From: UBA6107 sp964533735
GTDB taxonomy: Bacteria; Chloroflexota; Anaerolineae; Anaerolineales; Anaerolineaceae
Assembly: GCA_964533735.1 (NCBI GenBank)
Contig: CAZHMD010000001.1
Location: 666,763 to 730,762, forward strand
Direction of reading: 5' to 3'
Length of the DNA stretch: 64,000 nt
Made by a program: the position numbers and the translations under genes. Positions 41,501 through 50,779 of this stretch are shown one piece after another (the stretch's first letter is position 1; each line of letters starts with the position of its first letter). The notes under the pieces were generated by a model. The model saw nothing but the letters and a program-made list of their open reading frames with translations. It had not been told where the DNA came from and searched no databases.

Positions 41501-43102
41501 TTATACCTGCCTTAGGATGCACACCTCATCCCCTTCCAGCGCCAGCCAGCCATTCACTATGCCGGGTGTGGTTTCCCTTTTATTCGAAAGCAGCAGTTCC
41601 CATTTGGCATTGTTTAAGGTTCGTCCCAGCGCCAGTTTTACTTTGCGTTTTCCAAAATTCAAAGCCACAAGTACGGTCTGATCGCCGTACTGCCGCAGGT
41701 ACCCCATCACCCGCCGTGGCTCAAAGGTGATCGCCATCAAGCTGCCGCGCCGCAATGCAGGGGTTTCCTTGCGAATTTTCAATAATTTCCTGTAAAAGTT
41801 CAACAGCGATGCGGGATCTTTAAGCTGTGCGCTCACGTTGCGGGAGACGTAGTTACCGTGTACCTTGAGCCATGGCTTGCCGCTGGTAAATCCGGCGTTG
41901 CTGGAATCGTCCCACTGCATCGGGCTGCGGCAGCCATCCCGCCCCACGTTGATCGGCCAGTAATGCTTCCCCACCGGGTCCTGTATCTCGGATCGTTTCA
42001 ACCGGATATCCCGCATCCCGATCTCTTCGCCGGCGTATAGGAACGGCGTACCGCGCAGGGTCAGCAGCATCCCTGCAGCCACTTTAAGCCGCTCGTCATT
42101 CTCCGGTGCATTGAACCGCGTGGCGCTTCGGGGATTATCATGGTTATTCAATACATAAGTCGGCCAGGAATCCTCAGGCATCACTCCTTCCCATTCCTGG
42201 ATGGAGCGCAGGAATCCCGCCGGAGCCCATTTGTTGTGCATGAACGAAAAGTCAAACGCCGCGTGCAATTTGCCTTCACCGCTGTATTCCGCTGCGGTCT
42301 TCATGTCAGACATGAAGGTTTCCCCCACTGCGTAGCGTTCGGGGTAACGGTCCAGTGTGGAACGGATCTCGTTCACCACCCCCATCATTTCCGGCTGGTT
42401 GGTATCATAGAGGTGATGTTGTGCATCAAAAGGTCGCCTTCCGGGCTTGGTGGGGTTGTCGCGGAACAGGGCGTCTTTGAAATATTCATTGAACACATCC
42501 AGTCTGAAACCATCCACGCCGCGCTCTGCCCAGAAAGTAAAAACAGAGATCATTTCCGTGCGTACCTCTGAATTGCGCCAATTCAGGTCGGGTTGTTCCT
42601 TAACGAACATGTGATAGTAATACTGTCCTGTTGCCTCATCATATTCCCAGGCTTTGCCGCCAAAAATGGACTGCCAGTTGTTGGGGGGTTGTTTGTTTCC
42701 TTTAGGGTCGCGCCAGATGTACCAGTCACGATATTCGCTTTCCTTTGAGCGCCGCGATTCCAGGAACCAGGGATGCTGGTCAGAGGAATGATTCAGCACC
42801 AGGTCCATGATCACCCGGATGCCGCGTTTATGCGCTTCCGTGATCAGCAGGTCATAATCCTGCAGGCTGCCGTACTTCGCATCGATGTCCTTGTAATCTG
42901 AAACGTCATATCCAAAGTCCTTGTCCGGTGAAGGGTTGATCGGGGAGAGCCAGATGGCGTCGATCCCCAGGTCAGCCAGGTAATCCAGTTTGCCCATCAA
43001 GCCGGGGATGTCACCGATGCCGTCCCCGTTGCTGTCAGCAAACGAACGGGGATAAATTTGATAAATAACGCCGTCCCGCCACCAAAGGTAATCTTTGCTC
43101 AT
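41501..43102 (-). CDS. Alpha-glucosidase, glycoside hydrolase family 13
   Basis: A 533-residue cytoplasmic alpha-glucosidase of the oligo-1,6-glucosidase/trehalose-hydrolase group. Catalytic residues are Asp202 (GFRLDVFN), Glu261 (VGETF) and Asp322 (NHDNPRS). The DSNGDGIGD loop is the calcium site of this group, and MDLVLNHSSDQH contributes Asp100 and His105. The C-terminal beta domain carries VALNFGKRKVKLA. Likely substrates are short alpha-glucosides such as maltose, isomaltose or sucrose; specificity is not readable. GGAG lies nine bases before the ATG, with a TATAAT box about 22 bases upstream. It is divergent from the nusA cluster. Confidence 0.93.
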   Translation of the reverse strand: MSKDYLWWRDGVIYQIYPRSFADSNGDGIGDIPGLMGKLDYLADLGIDAIWLSPINPSPDKDFGYDVSDYKDIDAKYGSLQDYDLLITEAHKRGIRVIMDLVLNHSSDQHPWFLESRRSKESEYRDWYIWRDPKGNKQPPNNWQSIFGGKAWEYDEATGQYYYHMFVKEQPDLNWRNSEVRTEMISVFTFWAERGVDGFRLDVFNEYFKDALFRDNPTKPGRRPFDAQHHLYDTNQPEMMGVVNEIRSTLDRYPERYAVGETFMSDMKTAAEYSGEGKLHAAFDFSFMHNKWAPAGFLRSIQEWEGVMPEDSWPTYVLNNHDNPRSATRFNAPENDERLKVAAGMLLTLRGTPFLYAGEEIGMRDIRLKRSEIQDPVGKHYWPINVGRDGCRSPMQWDDSSNAGFTSGKPWLKVHGNYVSRNVSAQLKDPASLLNFYRKLLKIRKETPALRRGSLMAITFEPRRVMGYLRQYGDQTVLVALNFGKRKVKLALGRTLNNAKWELLLSNKRETTPGIVNGWLALEGDEVCILRQV

Positions 43103-43172
43103 TCAAAGCTCCAATTTTTTATTTATTATACATTCTGGGGTTGGATCCAACGATAAATCACTCTCGTTACCC

Positions 43173-43201
43173 TTGAAAACACTGCTGACTTGTGGTAATA
43201 T
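43173..43201 (+). promoter_or_regulatory. Sigma70-like promoter of the nusA cluster
   Basis: TTGAAA, 17-base spacer, TAATAT. Transcription would begin near 43208, leaving a leader of about 108 bases before nusA. Confidence 0.7.
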
Positions 43202-43235
43202 TCACTTGTTCGGCAACATCGTTATCGTCAACACC

Positions 43236-43266
43236 GAGAAGTGGGCAACCCCCACTTTTCTTATTA
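43236..43266 (+). terminator. Leader terminator hairpin before nusA (possible attenuator)
   Basis: Ten-base stem from GAGAAGTGGG and CCCACTTTTC with a five-base loop, followed by TTATTAT. It sits between the promoter and the nusA start, so some transcripts may stop here. Confidence 0.6.
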
Positions 43267-43315
43267 TCATAGTGGAATAACCGGGTAATTGTTCAAACAG
43301 GTGGAGAAAAGAAAC

Positions 43316-45214
43316 ATGAAGAACGAATTTATGCTCGCTTTCAATGAAGTCCTTGAAGAAAAGGGTCTCCCCAAAGAGGTCATTCTGACCGCTTTGGAAT
43401 CTGCCATGGTATCGGCCTATCGCCGTTCCGTCATCGTCCCCACCAAGCAGCACATCGAAGCCAAGGTTGATCCCGAAACCGGCGATGTGATGATCTACGC
43501 GGAAAAGGAAGTGGTTGAGGAGATTAACAACGAACCCACCGAAGTCACCCTTGAAAACGCGCAAAAACTATACCCCGATACTGTATTGGGGGATATGGTC
43601 CTTGTCGAAGCCACACCGGCTGATTTTGGCCGCGTTGCCGCCCAGACCGCGCGCCAGGTGATCCAGCAGCGCATCCGCGATGCGGAGCGCAAATCCCAGG
43701 TTGATTTTTACGAAAAACAGTTGGGCGAGATCGTCAGCGGTACCATTCAGGCTGTCGGTGCCACCGGCCTCACTGTTGGTCTGGAATTAAAAGCCGAAGC
43801 CGCCATGCCCCGCAAGGAAATGATCCCCGGCGAGCGTTTTCACATTCACGACCGCGTCCGCGCCCTGGTTTCCGAAGTAAAGGAAAATCAGCGCGGTCCG
43901 CAGATTATCCTCTCCCGTACCCACCGCAATTTCCTCCGCCGTCTCCTCGAGAATGAAGTCCCCGAGATCTTCCATGGCATCGTCGAGATCCGCTCCATCG
44001 CCCGTGAACCCGGGCAGCGTGCCAAGGTGGCTGTTTCTGCCACGCAGCAGGGCATTGACCCGGTTGGCGCCTGCGTGGGTATCCGCGGAGTGCGTATCCA
44101 GGCAATCGTCCGCGAGTTGCACGACGAGAAGATCGACGTCATCGAATGGAACCAGGACCCCGCGCTCTTCATTGCCAAAGCCATAAGCCCCGCCAGGGTC
44201 AGCGGAGTCTACCTTAATGAACAAAAAACCACCGGCGGAAAAACAGCCTCCGTTGTTGTCCCTGAAGACCAGTTAAGCCTGGCCATCGGTCGTGACGGGC
44301 AGAACGCCCGCCTGGCTGCCAAGCTCACCAACTGGCGCATTGATATCAAGAGTCTGCCCGAAGCCGCCTCTGAATCTTTGGTGAAGTTGCGCACCGATCC
44401 ATCATTTGCCGCCATGCTGGCCACGGAAGAGGAAGCCGCAGTCAAGGTCGAGGAATTCCTCGCCCGCAAGGCAGATGGCCGTCCCCTCTCTCCTGAAGAA
44501 TATGACTTCATGACGAAGTTTGTCGATCGTGTCGAGAAGAAAGCCACCGCCAAGACTGCCGAACAAAAACTGGCAGAAGAAGCACAACTGTCTGAGATTC
44601 GCAAGCTTGTTCCCGCATCAGCTTTCGAGAAGAGTATTCTCGATAGTGGTTTGCCGGAGCACGTCGGCTTCATTTTACAGGAAGCCGGTTACTTCTCAAT
44701 CGGGGATGTCGCTGTCCAGATGAAGCTTGACCAGGACCAGATTTTGCGCCTGCAGGGCATCGGTGAACGCGCACTGGGGAACATTACCACCCTGATGGCA
44801 GCCATGGACGAGCAGCTCATCGCTGATCAGGAAGCCGCCCTGTTGAAGGCGCAGGAACCCCAACCGGAAGTCGTGTTGGAACCTGAGGTCGCAGCCGCCG
44901 TTGAAGAAGTCGCCCCGGTCGAAGCCATTGCTGAATCAGAAGCCGCAATAGTTGAAGCAGTCGAGGGAATTCCCGCCCCTGTGGTTGAAGAGGAAGAAGA
45001 AATCTCCCTGGCTGAAATCTTCACCTTGCGCCCCGAAGTTTTGGATACAGCCGCTATGGTCACTGACGAAGATGAAAGTGACGAAAGCGATAAGAAAAAA
45101 GGTAAGAAAAAGAAGAGCAAGCACGTTGTGATCACCTACGACGAAGACCGCGATGCCACCACGGTAACCAAGCAGCACAAACGTGGTGCAGCCGGTTGGG
45201 AAATTGAAGAGTAA
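43316..45214 (+). CDS. nusA: Transcription termination/antitermination factor NusA (long C-terminal extension)
   Basis: A 632-residue RNA-polymerase-binding factor for pausing, termination and antitermination. Order of domains: N-terminal polymerase-binding domain (LPKEVILTALESAMVSAYRR), S1 domain (about 130-200), and two KH domains with GACVGIRGVRIQAIV and LAIGRDGQNARLAAK-like motifs. After about residue 350 comes an extension with a helix-hairpin-helix segment (ILRLQGIGERALGN) and a long acidic/alanine-rich, then lysine-rich tail (KKKGKKKKSKH). Most NusA proteins are 340-500 residues, so the tail is long. GGAG lies eight bases before the ATG at 43316. It heads nusA-rnpM-infB-rbfA-nrnA-truB; rimP, often first, is absent here. 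Confidence 0.94.
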   Translation: MKNEFMLAFNEVLEEKGLPKEVILTALESAMVSAYRRSVIVPTKQHIEAKVDPETGDVMIYAEKEVVEEINNEPTEVTLENAQKLYPDTVLGDMVLVEATPADFGRVAAQTARQVIQQRIRDAERKSQVDFYEKQLGEIVSGTIQAVGATGLTVGLELKAEAAMPRKEMIPGERFHIHDRVRALVSEVKENQRGPQIILSRTHRNFLRRLLENEVPEIFHGIVEIRSIAREPGQRAKVAVSATQQGIDPVGACVGIRGVRIQAIVRELHDEKIDVIEWNQDPALFIAKAISPARVSGVYLNEQKTTGGKTASVVVPEDQLSLAIGRDGQNARLAAKLTNWRIDIKSLPEAASESLVKLRTDPSFAAMLATEEEAAVKVEEFLARKADGRPLSPEEYDFMTKFVDRVEKKATAKTAEQKLAEEAQLSEIRKLVPASAFEKSILDSGLPEHVGFILQEAGYFSIGDVAVQMKLDQDQILRLQGIGERALGNITTLMAAMDEQLIADQEAALLKAQEPQPEVVLEPEVAAAVEEVAPVEAIAESEAAIVEAVEGIPAPVVEEEEEISLAEIFTLRPEVLDTAAMVTDEDESDESDKKKGKKKKSKHVVITYDEDRDATTVTKQHKRGAAGWEIEE

Positions 45215-45228
45215 GAGCGAGAGGACAG

Positions 45229-45579
45229 GTGTCTAAACAAGCACAAAAACGAGTGAAGCACATTCCGCAAAGAACCTGCATTGGTTGCAGAACGGTTCTC
45301 TCCAAACGGGAACTGATCCGCATCGTCCGTTCAGAAAAAGGGATTTTTGTGGACCCCACCGGGAAGGCCGCAGGACGCGGCGCTTATGTGCACGCCATTC
45401 GCAAGTGCTGGGAGCAAGCGATAAAAGGACCGATCAACGGCGCGTTGAGAATTGAGTTGACAGCGGAAGACCGCGAAAAGCTCAAGGAATTCATGGCAAC
45501 TCTGCCGGCAACAGATGGAACTGCGGAAGGTACAGCAGCATTACCCAACTCCTCCGCAGACCAGGGGAACCCCAAATGA
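45229..45579 (+). CDS. rnpM: YlxR-family RNA-binding protein (RnpM)
   Basis: A 116-residue protein of the YlxR/DUF448 family. The diagnostic motif TCIGCRTVLSKRELIR sits at the N-terminus, followed by VDPTGKAAGRGAYVH and CWEQAIK. Members bind RNase P RNA or other RNAs in Bacillus (RnpM). Its place between nusA and infB is conserved in many bacteria and supports the call. The start is GTG at 45229 with GAGAGG just upstream, 15 bases after the nusA stop. A tail of about 25 residues rich in Thr and Ala is not conserved. Function in this organism is inferred from the family. Confidence 0.93.
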   Translation: MSKQAQKRVKHIPQRTCIGCRTVLSKRELIRIVRSEKGIFVDPTGKAAGRGAYVHAIRKCWEQAIKGPINGALRIELTAEDREKLKEFMATLPATDGTAEGTAALPNSSADQGNPK

Positions 45580-45691
45580 TCGGTTGATCTGAACCCACTT
45601 GCTCAGAAGTACCACAAGTCACTCTTGCCATTGGTAATTTTATTAGTGTGATTGGCAGGATTAATCAGGGGGCACATTCAGGAGGTGCGTT

Positions 45692-47476
45692 ATGAGCGAG
45701 GACCAAAGCAAGTCAATTGAATTCCCGGTGAGTCTCACCGTTCGGGACCTGGCGGTAAAAATGGATGCCAGTCCCATCCAGGTAATTAAGATCCTGATGT
45801 CAAATGGCGTAATGGCAAACATCAACCAGGTAGTCGATTTCGATACCGCGGCAATTGTCGCATCCGAACTCGGTTTCACAGCCGTCCCCGAGGCCAGGGA
45901 GGAAGATGCCATTGCGGTTGATACCAGTGAGATTCCTTTATGGCGCCGCATCATCATGGACGAGGACCCCAAAAAGCTCGTCAAACGTCCTGCAGTGGTT
46001 ACCATCCTTGGTCACGTTGACCATGGCAAGACCACCCTGCTGGATGCCATGCGCCATACCAATGTCGCCAGCGGAGAAGCCGGTGGCATTACCCAGCATA
46101 TCGGTGCATACCAGGTTGAACAAAAGGGGCGTCAGATCACCTTCCTGGATACTCCCGGGCATGCGGCTTTTACAGCCATGCGCGCCCGCGGTGCCCAGGG
46201 AGCAGATATCGTCATCCTCGTTGTTGCTGCTGAAGATGGTGTTATGCCCCAGACCAAGGAAGCCATCGCCCACGCCAAGGCCGCCCGCGTGCCCATCATT
46301 GTCGCCCTCAACAAGATTGACCGCCCCGATGCCAACCCGGATTTCGTTAAGCATCAACTGGCTGAACTCGGCCTCGTCCCAGATGAGTGGGAAGGCAATA
46401 CCCTGGTCGTTCCTGTTTCTGCCAAGTTAAAACAAGGGCTTGAGGACCTCCTCGAAGCCATCCTGCTCGTCAGTGACAGCATGGAAATTCAGGCCAATCC
46501 CAATGGCAAGGTATTCGGCACCGTCATCGAGGCCCAGATTGATAAGACTCGTGGTGTCATTGCCACGCTGTTGGTTCAAAATGGCACTCTCAAGGAAGGC
46601 GACACCATCCTCTCTGGTACCACTTATGGAAAGATTCGCGCCATGTTTGACTACAATGGCAAGAAGCTCCATACTGCCGGTCCTTCGTTCCCTGTCCAGA
46701 TTCTCGGGTTGGGTGAAGTACCGCCTGCCGGAGACGTCTTCCAGGTTGTCGCCAATGAAAAAGAAGCCCGCGCGATGATCCAGGTTAACCAGGATGAATT
46801 GCGGAATAAACAAACCACTTCCTCCAAAATTACCCTCGAGCAGTTGTTTGAAAAAGTACAGGCCGGGGAGATCCGCGAATTACCCGTCATTGTCAAAGCC
46901 GATGTTCAGGGTTCAGTCGAACCCATCGTCAATTCACTCAACGAACTTGGTCAGGGTGAGATCAAGATTAATATTGTTCACGCCGAGACCGGCAACATCA
47001 GTGAGAGTGATGTGATGCTCGCCGCCGCCACGAAAGCCATCATTCTTGGCTTCAACGTGGATGCTGAAGTGGCCGCCCGCAATCTCGCTGACCAGCAAAA
47101 TGTCTCCATCCGCCTGTATGAGATCATCTACCGTATGTTGGAAGATGTTGAGAAAGCCCTCAAAGGCATGCTCGAACCTGAAGTAAAAGAGATTCCGGTT
47201 GGCCAGGCCCAGGTACGCGCCATATTTAAGATCAATAAAGTCGGCACCATCGCCGGCTGCCGTGTGACCCAGGGCGAACTGCGCCGCAATACTCGTGTGC
47301 GCGTCATGCGCAATGGCACCAAGGTCTTTGACGGCGAGGTTTCCTCTCTTAAGCACGAGAAGGATGATGTCAAGGAAGTCCGCCAGGGGTTTGAATGCGG
47401 TGTCACACTCAAGAACTTTAACGAGCTCCTCGAAGGCGACATTCTTGAAGCATATATTATTGACAAGACCGGCTAA
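45692..47476 (+). CDS. infB: Translation initiation factor IF-2
   Basis: A 594-residue GTPase that brings fMet-tRNA to the small ribosomal subunit. The G domain has G1 GHVDHGKTTLL, G3 DTPGHAAF, G4 NKIDRPDA and G5 SAKLKQG. Domains II and III and the C-terminal IF2 beta-barrels follow, ending with KVFDGEVSSLKHEKDDV. The N-terminal region is short (about 100 residues), with an IF2_N helix pair (VSLTVRDLAVKMDASPIQV), so this is a compact form compared with the 800-900 residue Proteobacterial IF-2. A strong AGGAGGTG lies five bases before the ATG. It follows rnpM after 112 bases, within the translation cluster. Confidence 0.97.
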   Translation: MSEDQSKSIEFPVSLTVRDLAVKMDASPIQVIKILMSNGVMANINQVVDFDTAAIVASELGFTAVPEAREEDAIAVDTSEIPLWRRIIMDEDPKKLVKRPAVVTILGHVDHGKTTLLDAMRHTNVASGEAGGITQHIGAYQVEQKGRQITFLDTPGHAAFTAMRARGAQGADIVILVVAAEDGVMPQTKEAIAHAKAARVPIIVALNKIDRPDANPDFVKHQLAELGLVPDEWEGNTLVVPVSAKLKQGLEDLLEAILLVSDSMEIQANPNGKVFGTVIEAQIDKTRGVIATLLVQNGTLKEGDTILSGTTYGKIRAMFDYNGKKLHTAGPSFPVQILGLGEVPPAGDVFQVVANEKEARAMIQVNQDELRNKQTTSSKITLEQLFEKVQAGEIRELPVIVKADVQGSVEPIVNSLNELGQGEIKINIVHAETGNISESDVMLAAATKAIILGFNVDAEVAARNLADQQNVSIRLYEIIYRMLEDVEKALKGMLEPEVKEIPVGQAQVRAIFKINKVGTIAGCRVTQGELRRNTRVRVMRNGTKVFDGEVSSLKHEKDDVKEVRQGFECGVTLKNFNELLEGDILEAYIIDKTG

Positions 47477-47503
47477 GGCAATCGCCGGAAAAAGGGTTTT
47501 AGT

Positions 47504-47875
47504 ATGCCAACTCCATTAAGATTATCCCGCATCGGTGACCGCTTCCAGCAGGAGCTCGCGCTCATGTTGGTTAAAGGCGAGATCCGTGACCCGCGTCTGG
47601 CGGGGATAACGGTTACCGAAGTTAAAGTCGACCGCGAGCTTTCTTATGCCGAGATTTTTGTCTCAGCAGTGGAAGGCAGTTCGCGCGCCAGTGAAATTCT
47701 GGAAGGGCTCGAACGCGCCAGCGGATTCATCCGCAAGACCCTGTCCGATCGCATAGAATTGCGTTCCTTCCCGAGGCTGCGCTTCCATTGGGATCCAACT
47801 CCTGAAAAAGCAGATCGCATTGAACAATTATTGATAGAAATAAAAAAAGAAGATGAAAAACGAAAACAACAGTGA
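47504..47875 (+). CDS. rbfA: Ribosome-binding factor A
   Basis: A 123-residue KH-like protein that helps mature the 16S rRNA 5' end and the small subunit. Recognised by RLSRIGDRFQQELALML, ITVTEVKVDRELSYAEIFVS and LRSFPRLRFHWDPTPEKADR. Length is typical. AAAGGG lies eight bases before the ATG. It follows infB by 27 bases, and its 3' end overlaps the start of nrnA by 23 bases, so the genes are cotranscribed. Nothing is unusual. Confidence 0.95.
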   Translation: MPTPLRLSRIGDRFQQELALMLVKGEIRDPRLAGITVTEVKVDRELSYAEIFVSAVEGSSRASEILEGLERASGFIRKTLSDRIELRSFPRLRFHWDPTPEKADRIEQLLIEIKKEDEKRKQQ

Positions 47876-48872
47876 AATAACCGTTTCTCAAATTCGGCAG
47901 GCAATTGTCGCCGCGGATAAAATTGGTATCGCTGCTCACATTCGCCCGGATGGTGACGCCATTGGTTCCCTGCTCGGTCTCGGTCTGCCATTGATCGCTG
48001 CCGGCAAGACTGTCCAAATGGTCCTCCGTGATGGAGTCTCCAACACCTTTCGCCACCTGCCCGGCTCAGAGTTGATCAAGAAATCCTTCGCAGATCCATG
48101 CGATATCTACATCGTTGTGGATAGCTCTGACCTGCCGCGTACTGGCGGAGTGCTGCTCGACCGCCAATTTGATATTTGTATCGATCATCACATTACCAAT
48201 GACCGTTTTGCCCGCATAAATTATGTGGACGCAGACGCGGTAGCAACAGCCGCCATCCTCGCGGAGTTGATTCCCCAACTGGGATTTACCATCGATAAAC
48301 CGGTCGCCAGTGCGCTGTTGACCGGCATCTTGAGTGATACCATCGGCTTCCGCACCTCGAACATGAATGCCCGCGCATTAAGAATTGCCGCCTCTCTCGT
48401 GGAAAAAGGCGCTGACATTCATTCTCTCTATAATAAAGCGCTCATCACCCGCCCCTTCGAAGCTGCCAAATACTGGGGATTCGCCCTCAGCCGTCTGCAG
48501 CACAAGGATGGTGTCGTGTGGACCACATTGACTCTTGAAGACCGCAAGAATTCGGGGTATAAACAAGATGATGATGCAGACCTAACGAATCTGCTGTCGG
48601 CTATCGAAGAGAGCCGGGTTTCAGTACTGTTCGTTGAACAAAGTACAACGCATACCAAGGTGAGTTGGCGTTCCATCCCTGGAGTGGATGTGAGCGTCCT
48701 TGCTACTGAATTTAAAGGCGGCGGGCATGCCGCAGCTGCAGGTGCAGATTGTCCCGGTACTCGCCAGGAAGTTGAAGAAAAAGTGCTTGCCCGGACGATG
48801 GCTTATCTACGTTCAATTGAAAACGGAACGTTCAGGGGTGAAATAAACAGAGAGAACGGAGAGGGAAAATGA
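47853..48872 (+). CDS. nrnA: DHH/DHHA1 phosphoesterase, NrnA type (oligoribonuclease/pAp phosphatase)
   Basis: A 339-residue cytoplasmic enzyme that degrades short oligoribonucleotides and dephosphorylates 3'-phosphoadenosine-5'-phosphate. The DHH domain carries HIRPDGDAIGSLLG, the VVDSSDLPRTG Asp motif and the family DHH in CIDHHITNDRF. The C-terminal DHHA1 domain has EFKGGGHAAAAGADC. The order nusA, rnpM, infB, rbfA, nrnA, truB is the common one in Firmicutes and supports this identity. The start overlaps rbfA; the stop overlaps truB by four bases (ATGA). Confidence in activity is good because all metal ligands are present. Confidence 0.93.
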   Translation: MKNENNSEITVSQIRQAIVAADKIGIAAHIRPDGDAIGSLLGLGLPLIAAGKTVQMVLRDGVSNTFRHLPGSELIKKSFADPCDIYIVVDSSDLPRTGGVLLDRQFDICIDHHITNDRFARINYVDADAVATAAILAELIPQLGFTIDKPVASALLTGILSDTIGFRTSNMNARALRIAASLVEKGADIHSLYNKALITRPFEAAKYWGFALSRLQHKDGVVWTTLTLEDRKNSGYKQDDDADLTNLLSAIEESRVSVLFVEQSTTHTKVSWRSIPGVDVSVLATEFKGGGHAAAAGADCPGTRQEVEEKVLARTMAYLRSIENGTFRGEINRENGEGK

Positions 48873-49789
48873 ACGACCAGTCGAACGACAGATTTGACGT
48901 AAAAAATACAATTTCAGGGGTATTAGTGGTTGATAAACCCGTCGGTATGACGTCTCACGATGTAGTCCAGGCGGTACGCCGCGGCAGCAACATTCGCCGC
49001 GCCGGGCACACTGGTACCCTGGATCCGCGGGCTTCAGGTGTGCTCGTCATCCTCTTGGGTCCAGCCGTACGCTTAAGTGAATATGTGGCTGCATCAGATA
49101 AACGTTACCAGGCAGTCATTCAACTCGGCACCACTACCGATACATATGACGGCGACGGGCGCACCACCTCTACCTCCTCACCCATGGATGTAACTGAAGA
49201 GCAATTTAATACAGAGTTGCAGAAATTTGTCGGGCGCATCGAACAGGTTCCCCCGCCTTATTCCGCCATCAAGGTACAGGGTCGCAAAGCCTACGACATG
49301 GCTCGTGCCGGCGAACAATTTGAACTTGAGCCGCGCATCATTGATGTCTACAGTCTTGAACTCCTCGAGTGGGCACCTCCTGAAGTGGTCATCGATGTCA
49401 ACTGTTCCTCAGGCACCTATGTGCGCTCATTAGCCCACGATTTGGGTCAGCGCCTGGGCTGCGGTGCCACCCTCACCGGATTGCGCCGAACCAAGAACGG
49501 GCGCTTCACTCTGCGTGATGCCATACCGCTGCGCAAATTGAATGATGCCTTTGTTGATGGTTCCTGGTATCAGTATCTCATCCCTGCTGCCGATGCCCTC
49601 TCAGATTGGCCGGCGATCGAACTCACCAATGAATATATGGACGCCATCCGTCATGGGCACCGCATCCCCGCAGCCGCGGGATCCGGACCAAAAGCTTGCG
49701 GTATCAGCGAACAGGGTGAACTGGTTGCCCTGCTCGAACTGGATGCTGTTAAAATGGAATGGCAGCCCAAAAAAGTGTTTTTCTCGTAA
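48869..49789 (+). CDS. truB: tRNA pseudouridine synthase B
   Basis: A 306-residue enzyme making pseudouridine 55 in the tRNA T-loop. The catalytic Asp is Asp52 in GHTGTLDPRASGVL. The start motif VVDKPVGMTSHDVV and later KRYQAVIQLGTTTDTYDGDG are typical, as is CSSGTYVRSLAHDLG. A C-terminal PUA-like part follows. GAGAGGG lies before the ATG, which overlaps nrnA by four bases. A terminator follows 7 bases after the stop, so truB is probably the last gene of the nusA operon. Confidence 0.96.
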   Translation: MNDQSNDRFDVKNTISGVLVVDKPVGMTSHDVVQAVRRGSNIRRAGHTGTLDPRASGVLVILLGPAVRLSEYVAASDKRYQAVIQLGTTTDTYDGDGRTTSTSSPMDVTEEQFNTELQKFVGRIEQVPPPYSAIKVQGRKAYDMARAGEQFELEPRIIDVYSLELLEWAPPEVVIDVNCSSGTYVRSLAHDLGQRLGCGATLTGLRRTKNGRFTLRDAIPLRKLNDAFVDGSWYQYLIPAADALSDWPAIELTNEYMDAIRHGHRIPAAAGSGPKACGISEQGELVALLELDAVKMEWQPKKVFFS

Positions 49790-49795
49790 CTTCTC

Positions 49796-49817
49796 GCCCC
49801 CGCAAGGGGGTGTTTTT
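49796..49817 (+). terminator. Intrinsic terminator after truB
   Basis: CCCCC / GGGGG stem with GCAA loop and TGTTTTT tail. It separates the nusA operon from ribF. Confidence 0.85.
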
Positions 49818-49837
49818 ATGAAAACTGGAATTTCAAA

Positions 49838-49843
49838 TATAAT
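49838..49843 (+). promoter_or_regulatory. -10 element of a probable leaderless transcript (ribF)
   Basis: TATAAT ends six bases before the ATG at 49850, directly after the truB terminator. Weak -35. Confidence 0.6.
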
Positions 49844-49849
49844 AGAGCC

Positions 49850-50779
49850 ATGACTCAGTCGGATCCCCTGCAAACCTTAAATTCAAAGCATTCAGTGATA
49901 ACCATCGGCTCATTTGATGGCGTTCATCTCGGGCACCAGCACCTTTTGCATCAGGTTGTCGACCATGCGCGTAAAAACGGACTGCAGTCAGTGGTCATCA
50001 CTTTTTGGCCTCTGCCCGCCCTGTTTTTCAAGAGAGTCCCCCCGCGTTACGCACTCACCTCTCCTGAAGAGCGAATTGAACTGATTAAAAAAACTGGTGT
50101 AGACCGAGTCATAACATTGGATTTCAACCAGGACCTCACCAGCCTGGACGCCCGCTCCTTCCTCCAAATTCTCAAGAGCCATACCGGTTTTTCCTGGATG
50201 TTCACCGGACCTGATTTTGCGCTTGGCAAGGACCGCCTCGGTGATACCACTGCCCTCAAGGAAATCGGTTTACAAATGGATTTCCAATTGGAAGTGATTT
50301 CCCCTCGGATGGAAAAAAAGCAGGTGGTATCTTCCAGCCAGATTCGCCAGGACCTGCTCGCTGGCAGGATTCGTGAAGCTAACCGGAAACTCGGGCACCA
50401 CTTCATGCTTCCAGGTAAAGTTGTCCATGGAGAAAATCGCGGCAGCAAACTTGGCTTTCCCACCGCCAACCTGGAGATTGCCCCTGAGCGACTCATTCCC
50501 GGAAACGGCGTTTATGTTACTCGAGCCTGGATGACTGAAAGTGACCACCAGGCGGTTACCAATATCGGCGTTCGCCCGACCTTCGAAAACCCCCTTCCCG
50601 CTCCGCGGGTTGAACCGCACCTCCTCGACGTGGATCGCGACCTGTATGAATCTGAAATTACCCTGGAATTCATTGATTTTATCCGCCCGGAGAAGAAGTT
50701 CGCCAGCGTCAATAAGTTGATCGCTCAGATCAAGAAGGACGTCAGGAAAACCCGAAAGGTTTTTTGGAATGAAGAATAG
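49850..50779 (+). CDS. ribF: Bifunctional riboflavin kinase / FAD synthetase
   Basis: A 309-residue enzyme converting riboflavin to FMN and FAD. The N-terminal nucleotidyltransferase has TIGSFDGVHLGHQHLL (the H-x-G-H nucleotide site). The C-terminal riboflavin kinase has GSKLGFPTANLEI, GNGVYVTRAW and NIGVRPTF. Length is normal. The ATG is preceded six bases upstream by a -10 box and no Shine-Dalgarno, so the message may be leaderless. It overlaps the ThyX gene by 11 bases. A link between FAD synthesis and the FAD-using ThyX downstream is plausible. Confidence 0.95.
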   Translation: MTQSDPLQTLNSKHSVITIGSFDGVHLGHQHLLHQVVDHARKNGLQSVVITFWPLPALFFKRVPPRYALTSPEERIELIKKTGVDRVITLDFNQDLTSLDARSFLQILKSHTGFSWMFTGPDFALGKDRLGDTTALKEIGLQMDFQLEVISPRMEKKQVVSSSQIRQDLLAGRIREANRKLGHHFMLPGKVVHGENRGSKLGFPTANLEIAPERLIPGNGVYVTRAWMTESDHQAVTNIGVRPTFENPLPAPRVEPHLLDVDRDLYESEITLEFIDFIRPEKKFASVNKLIAQIKKDVRKTRKVFWNEE

